Part shown: positions 14,181-18,079 of the stretch, piece after piece
How positions within the stretch are numbered: the stretch's first letter is position 1
Layout: every line of letters begins with the position of its first letter
Source of the DNA: Lachnospiraceae bacterium
GTDB taxonomy: Bacteria; Bacillota; Clostridia; Lachnospirales; Lachnospiraceae
Direction: 5' to 3'
Assembly: GCA_009774215.1 (NCBI GenBank)
Contig: VSNH01000070.1
Span: forward strand, 1 to 18,079
Length of the DNA stretch: 18,079 bases
Notes under the pieces: model-generated
The model's database searches: none
What the model was told of the DNA's origin: nothing
What the model saw: the letters and a program-made list of their open reading frames with translations, nothing else
Program-made: the position numbers and the translations under genes

Positions 14181-14233
14181 TATGGGTCTTTGCGTGCGTG
14201 TGAAATACGGGTATGCGTTGGTACACAATTCAC

Positions 14234-14262
14234 TGGACATCGTTCCCATTTGGCTGTAAAAT
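14234..14262 (+). promoter_or_regulatory. Sigma-A-type promoter for the chemotaxis receptor operon
   Basis: TGGACA at 14234-14239, a 17-base spacer, and TAAAAT at 14257-14262, 46 bases before the start codon. The inverted repeat GTACAC (14221-14226) / GTGTAC (14276-14281) brackets the promoter and might be an operator. No sigma-28 flagellar-type promoter is visible. Confidence 0.5.
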
Positions 14263-14308
14263 AGAAGGAAATATGGTGTACTTTTACCAAGGGGAGAGAG
14301 GGTAAATT

Positions 14309-16033
14309 ATGGCGGAAGAAAAAACAATGACTATTAAGAAGGACAAAAGCGCTGCATTGCACTCCGTGAGGACGAAGATCGTGGGGGCACTGGTGATTGC
14401 GATGGCTGTTTTGTCAATATGCCTGTCGGTGGTGCTGATCAGGAACCTGCGCATTCCGCTTATGGATTTGAACCAGTGCTATCTCTATGATCTGGCGGTG
14501 GCTTACGGTGAAATGCTGCAGTCTCAGATCGAGGTGCAGGGTTACAATACGGCGACGCACTACAACAATCTAAAGGATTCCATCGGCGGTGTCGGTCTGC
14601 AGAATGTGGACTCCAGTTACGCATATCTGGTTTCTTCGGACGGCACTATGCTCTATCATCCGACGAAGGAGAAGGTAGGGCAGCCCGTAGAAAATGAAGT
14701 GGTAAAGAATGTGGTGGCGGAGATTGCCGCAGGCACGGTTCCCGAACCGACTGTTGTGGAGTATGCCTTCAATGGCGCCGCGAAGTATGCGGCTTACTAT
14801 GTGACGGAGCGAGGGCATTGTATTCTGGTCGTTTCCGTGGATAAGGACGAGCTGATGGGCACGGTTCACCGTGTCACGCTCACAGGGACATTCTTTACGG
14901 TTGTCATGGTGATTATTGCCAGCATTATCGCCTTCTTCTTTGTAAGCAGGATTATAAAGCCCATTATCACGGTGACGGATGTGGTGGGACAGCTTGCCCA
15001 TATGGATTTCACGGAGATTGCAGGGCAGGAGAAGCTGACGGCGCGGGCCGATGAGACAGGGCAGATGAGCCGGGCCGTGGCGGAACTTCGAAGGCAGCTT
15101 GTGGAGGTAGTGAGCGATCTGCGCGGGCAGAGTGAAAAGCTGTACGAGGCTTCCGATGTATTGAATGTTAACGCATCGGAGACGGCGACCACGGTGGAAC
15201 AGGTAGAGAAGGCAGTTTCGGAAATATCCGACGGCGCGTCCTCCCAAGCGGACGAAACGCAGAAAGCCACGGAAAACGTGATTCTGATGGGTAGTATGGT
15301 GGAGGAGACCACCAGACAGGTGGAGGAACTTACCGACAATGCCAACGATATGAGAAAGTCGAGCGACGAAGCGCTTGACACCCTGCAGAATTTGGAGAGA
15401 ATTAACGAGCGGGCCCGAGAGGCCATCGACGTGATCTATGAGCAGACCAACAACACGAACGAATCCGCCATGAAGATCAGAGAGGCCACTTCGCTCATTA
15501 CTTCCATTGCGGAGGAGACGAATTTACTATCCCTGAATGCAAGTATAGAAGCGGCAAGAGCGGGTGAGCAGGGCAGAGGGTTTGCGGTGGTGGCAAGCCA
15601 GATCCAGAAGCTGGCTGAGCAGTCCAATGATTCCGCCAGACAGATTGAAAATATCATTGATTCTCTGATCGAGGATTCCCAGAAGTCCGTGGCGACGATG
15701 GAGGATGTGAAGAAGATTATGGAGAGTCAGAGCGAGAGCGTGGGCAGGACGAACGAGAGCTTTACACAGGTCAGAGCCGGTATTACCCAGTCCATTGACG
15801 GGGTAAGCCAGATTGCGGATAAGACGAAGAGACTGGATGCGGCCAGGGTGAACGTGGTGGACGTGGTGCAGAACTTGACGGCCATTGCAGAGGAAAATGC
15901 GGCGAGCACGGAGGAGACTTCCGCTTCCGTGACGGAGGTGAGCACCATAGTGTACAACATTTCCGAAAATGCGGCGAAGCTCAAAGAGGTGGCTGAGCAT
16001 CTGGAGCAGAGCATGAGTATCTTCAAAATCTGA
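14309..16033 (+). CDS. Methyl-accepting chemotaxis protein
   Basis: A 574-aa transmembrane chemoreceptor. A first membrane helix (about 24-44) is followed by an extracytoplasmic sensor domain of about 145 residues with Cache-like features (SSYAYLVSSDGTMLYHPTKE, then GAAKYAAYYV). A second membrane helix (about 192-213), a HAMP domain (about 214-268) and a long coiled-coil signalling domain complete it. The signalling tip near 400-437 has the conserved core EETNLLSLNASIEAARAGE and GRGFAVVASQIQKLAEQS, which contacts CheA and CheW. There is no CheR-binding pentapeptide at the C-terminus (ends MSIFKI). Cache-type sensors usually bind small organic ligands; the ligand is unknown. GAGAGGG lies just before ATG 14309. 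No other che genes are in the window, so it is an orphan receptor with one cotranscribed partner gene. Confidence 0.95.
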   Translation: MAEEKTMTIKKDKSAALHSVRTKIVGALVIAMAVLSICLSVVLIRNLRIPLMDLNQCYLYDLAVAYGEMLQSQIEVQGYNTATHYNNLKDSIGGVGLQNVDSSYAYLVSSDGTMLYHPTKEKVGQPVENEVVKNVVAEIAAGTVPEPTVVEYAFNGAAKYAAYYVTERGHCILVVSVDKDELMGTVHRVTLTGTFFTVVMVIIASIIAFFFVSRIIKPIITVTDVVGQLAHMDFTEIAGQEKLTARADETGQMSRAVAELRRQLVEVVSDLRGQSEKLYEASDVLNVNASETATTVEQVEKAVSEISDGASSQADETQKATENVILMGSMVEETTRQVEELTDNANDMRKSSDEALDTLQNLERINERAREAIDVIYEQTNNTNESAMKIREATSLITSIAEETNLLSLNASIEAARAGEQGRGFAVVASQIQKLAEQSNDSARQIENIIDSLIEDSQKSVATMEDVKKIMESQSESVGRTNESFTQVRAGITQSIDGVSQIADKTKRLDAARVNVVDVVQNLTAIAEENAASTEETSASVTEVSTIVYNISENAAKLKEVAEHLEQSMSIFKI

Positions 16034-16055
16034 CGGATGTCTTTGAGGGGTATTT

Positions 16056-16622
16056 ATGGAAAAGCGCGAGGATGATCTGGTCGTCGGCGGCTACCGTTTT
16101 GCCACGGTGGCGGATGCGGAGACAGCCAGAATGGAAATAAAAAAAGTAGAAAATCTGGAACAGCGACTCGATTATCGTAAGCCCCAGAACGTACTTCTTG
16201 TCTATAATCGGGCTGTGGAGAATCAGGTGTTTCTGACCCCCATCGGGCTAAGCTATCTGCAGAAGATGCAGAAAGAGATGGTGAAGTGGGGCGTGCCGAC
16301 GGACAAGGTACAGCCGGTGCCGCTCCGGGGAACATTCAGCAACAAGACGGCGAACAGCCGCTCGATCAGGATGAGCGTTGCGAACAGGCACCCGGAGTAT
16401 CAGGGGCGTTTTGTGACTTCCGTGCTGATTAATGTGGTGCTGGTATTTCTTGTGGCGGCGATGCTGATGATTGCTTGGAACAGTGATACGCCAAATATTG
16501 TAAATTACAGACAGGCTGTGGTGAATGAATATTCGGAATGGGAGCAGGAGCTTACCAAAAGGGAACAGGCGGTTCGGGAGGCGCAGCGCAAACTGCAGGC
16601 AGAGCAGTTAAATGAACAATGA
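16056..16622 (+). CDS. One-TM protein with C-terminal coiled coil, unknown function
   Basis: A 188-aa protein that I cannot assign to a family. The first 110 residues look soluble and cytoplasmic; they open with a YRFATVADAETARMEIKKVE segment that could help in binding, and contain an LLVYNRAVENQVFLTPIGL stretch. One clear membrane helix spans about 119-141. Residues 152-186 are strongly charged and heptad-like (EWEQELTKREQAVREAQRKL), suggesting a coiled coil on the other side of the membrane. It starts 22 bases behind the chemoreceptor stop with GAGGGG at 16045-16050, so the two are almost surely cotranscribed. A role in receptor signalling or localisation is only suggested by this position. 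Confidence 0.85.
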   Translation: MEKREDDLVVGGYRFATVADAETARMEIKKVENLEQRLDYRKPQNVLLVYNRAVENQVFLTPIGLSYLQKMQKEMVKWGVPTDKVQPVPLRGTFSNKTANSRSIRMSVANRHPEYQGRFVTSVLINVVLVFLVAAMLMIAWNSDTPNIVNYRQAVVNEYSEWEQELTKREQAVREAQRKLQAEQLNEQ

Positions 16623-16639
16623 CGTAACAGTTCAGTTCA

Positions 16640-16755
16640 GGACTTTGCACTTGCGGCAAAGTCCGTGAGAATGTGTAGAGGCCCCGAAGAATCCGGCCTC
16701 TTTGCCGAAGGCAAGACTGGAATAGGCCGGATTCCGTATCTAGAAGCCGAAGGCT
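16640..16755 (+). other. Hairpin-rich intergenic segment before the response regulator
   Basis: GGACTTTGC (16640-16648) with GCAAAGTCC (16656-16664) forms a perfect 9-bp hairpin. GAATCCGGCC (16689-16698) with GGCCGGATTC (16725-16734) forms a perfect 10-bp stem that encloses TTGCC-GAA-GGCAA (16702-16714). AGCC-GAA-GGCT follows at 16745-16755. None is followed by a T-run. The GCCGAAGGC triloop also occurs in the rnr-smpB spacer. It may be a structured RNA, an RNA-processing region or a repeat-family member. No promoter for the next gene stands out in 16623-16796. Confidence 0.6.
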
Positions 16756-16796
16756 GAATCGTTACACGGTAACGGGAAAGAGAGGCAGGGCGGTAT

Positions 16797-17471
16797 ATGG
16801 ATAAGTCGAAGATCCTTGTGGTGGACGATGAGAGCCGTATGCGTAAGCTGGTTCGGGATTTTCTGGTAAAGAATAATTATGAAGTTGTTGAGGCGGCGGA
16901 CGGGCAACAGGCGCTTGATCTTTTTTTTGAAAAAAATAATATAGATCTTGTAATCCTGGATGTGATGATGCCTAAGCTGGACGGCTGGCAGGTATGCAGG
17001 GAAATACGGGCGTACTCCAAGGTGCCGATTATAATGTTGACAGCCAAATCAGATGAGAGAGATGAGCTTTTGGGCTTTGAGCTGGGGGTGGATGAATATA
17101 TTTCCAAACCCTTCAGCCCGAAAATTCTTGTGGCGCGGGTGGAGGCGATCCTTCGCAGAACCGGACAGGCGGCGGAGATGATTGTGGAAGCGGGCGGCAT
17201 CCGGCTCGATAAGCAGGCGCACAGCGTAACGGTGGAGGGAAAACCGATTGATTTAAGCTATAAAGAATTTGAACTGCTCGCCTATTTTATGGAAAATAAG
17301 GGGATTGCCCTGTCCCGGGAAAAGATTTTAAACAGTGTCTGGAATTATGATTATTTCGGGGATGCCAGAACGATTGACACCCATGTGAAAAAACTCCGCA
17401 GTAAGATGGGGGACAAGGGCGAGCTAATTAAGACGATCTGGGGAATGGGTTATAAATTCGAGGTGGAATAG
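16797..17471 (+). CDS. OmpR/PhoB-family response regulator
   Basis: A 224-aa two-component transcription regulator. The receiver domain (about 4-118) has the acidic pair D10-D11, phosphoacceptor D55 in LVILDVMMPKLDGW, T82 and K104, all the expected residues. The C-terminal winged helix (about 130-223) has the OmpR/PhoB pattern (LSYKEFELLAYFMENKGIALS, then DARTIDTHVKKLRSKM, then IWGMGYKFE). It should bind direct repeats in promoter DNA once phosphorylated. No classic histidine kinase follows immediately; the next gene is a PAS-like sensory protein 14 bases on, whose output domain lies outside the window and could be the cognate kinase. The start ATG 16797 follows GAGGCAGGG. Confidence 0.95.
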   Translation: MDKSKILVVDDESRMRKLVRDFLVKNNYEVVEAADGQQALDLFFEKNNIDLVILDVMMPKLDGWQVCREIRAYSKVPIIMLTAKSDERDELLGFELGVDEYISKPFSPKILVARVEAILRRTGQAAEMIVEAGGIRLDKQAHSVTVEGKPIDLSYKEFELLAYFMENKGIALSREKILNSVWNYDYFGDARTIDTHVKKLRSKMGDKGELIKTIWGMGYKFEVE

Positions 17472-17485
17472 CGGGAGGATTGGGA

Positions 17486-18079
17486 ATGTCTAAGCGCTGG
17501 TTTTATAAGGAGGAACTGTTTTTTACGACGGAAGAGACAGGCCTCAGGGAAGAAAATCAGGATAAGATCATAGAGCTGCTGGGCAGAAATGTGGCGGTTG
17601 GCGTCGTCAGCGGATTTTATGAGGAAGGATTTCCGGTCTACTTTATCAGTGCGTTTGCACTCAATAATATCGGAATGACATATGAACAGTTTATGGAAAG
17701 AACCGGCGGGAGTTATCTGCAGGCCATATATGAGCCGGATCGCAGTATTTTTACGGAGGTTTTTCTTTCCAGAGAGGAGGAGAAGCGGGAGTACCGTGTG
17801 ATCAACGGGCAGGGGGAGCCGGTCTGGGTGCGCGCAATCAGGATGGAATCCACATCCGAGGACGGCAGGAGAATCTGGATTTCGGCCATCCGGCTGATTG
17901 ATGAGCAGCACCGTGACAGCCAGATGTCCCACGAGGCGTTTCGTATGCTGCAGGATACATATTTTAGGATCAGCGCCATAGATCTGAATAAGAATACGAT
18001 TTCGGATTTGAAGTTTGTGGAGAGCGAGGAGCTGGAGCTGGAGAGGCTGAACGGCGACTATCGGATGACTGTCGCTTCC
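17486..18079 (+). CDS. PAS-like sensory protein, N-terminal part (runs off the window)
   Basis: An open frame of 198 codons without a stop to the window end. ATG 17486 follows GGGAGG at 17473-17478 with 7-base spacing, 14 bases after the response regulator stop. No signal peptide or membrane helix is seen, so it is probably cytosolic. Residues about 30-140 resemble a PAS domain of the kind found in Lachnospiraceae signalling proteins: NVAVGVVSGFYEEGFPVYFI, then ALNNIGMTYEQFMERTGGSY, a PDR segment, and EYRVINGQGEPVWVRAIRME. A second sensory module seems to begin near 160 (MLQDTYFRISAIDLNKNTIS). The output domain is not visible; a histidine kinase, GGDEF or EAL output is possible. Confidence 0.8.
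   Translation, partial: MSKRWFYKEELFFTTEETGLREENQDKIIELLGRNVAVGVVSGFYEEGFPVYFISAFALNNIGMTYEQFMERTGGSYLQAIYEPDRSIFTEVFLSREEEKREYRVINGQGEPVWVRAIRMESTSEDGRRIWISAIRLIDEQHRDSQMSHEAFRMLQDTYFRISAIDLNKNTISDLKFVESEELELERLNGDYRMTVAS

Overview
The window reads as chromosomal DNA of a Gram-positive anaerobe of the class Clostridia, most likely a member of the Lachnospiraceae. The reasons are a bifunctional Rel of Bacillota type, the order secG-rnr-smpB-ssrA, strong GGAGG-type ribosome binding sites, sigma-A-like promoters, and a chromosomal TraX-family gene. All convincing genes are on the + strand. Taxonomy is inferred from gene content and style, not from a marker search.

Layout. (1) 1-1640 is visibly more AT-rich than the rest and holds a two-gene unit: a glycine/alanine-rich membrane-type protein with coiled-coil flanks, and a TerB-like protein, followed by a terminator-like hairpin. 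(2) 1650-2206 is a decayed gene remnant with an internal stop and a frameshift. (3) 2197-5361 holds a promoter, rel ((p)ppGpp synthetase/hydrolase), a structured 84-nt repeat element, and a metallo-beta-lactamase-fold hydrolase. (4) 5362-6632 holds a frameshifted small ORF, a TraX-family membrane protein, and an AT-rich spacer with four spaced copies of TTTACATAA. (5) 6633-10546 is a three-gene cluster: a DUF2201-type metallopeptidase-like/VWA protein, a MoxR-like AAA+ ATPase, and a BspA-type leucine-rich-repeat protein. A second copy of the 84-nt element sits at the first gene junction. (6) 10557-14180 is the RNA and translation quality-control block: secG, rnr (RNase R), smpB and ssrA (tmRNA), with promoters before secG and ssrA and a terminator after ssrA. 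RNase R degrades aberrant mRNA, while SmpB and tmRNA rescue the stalled ribosomes. (7) 14234-16622 holds a methyl-accepting chemotaxis protein and a small one-TM coiled-coil protein in one likely operon. (8) 16623-18079 holds a hairpin-rich spacer, an OmpR-family response regulator, and the start of a PAS-like sensory protein that runs off the window.

Most of the unexpected signal is non-coding. Two 84-nt elements, about 3.3 kb apart, can fold as a three-way junction; their outer stems differ in sequence but stay fully complementary. A 28-nt exact direct repeat brackets a hairpin-rich 128-nt segment between rnr and smpB. In two cases such an element overlaps the 3' end of a gene and encodes its last residues (EKYF for the VWA protein, QPDRI for RNase R). 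The protein-coding novelty candidates are the TerB/glycine-rich pair and the VWA/AAA+/LRR cluster.
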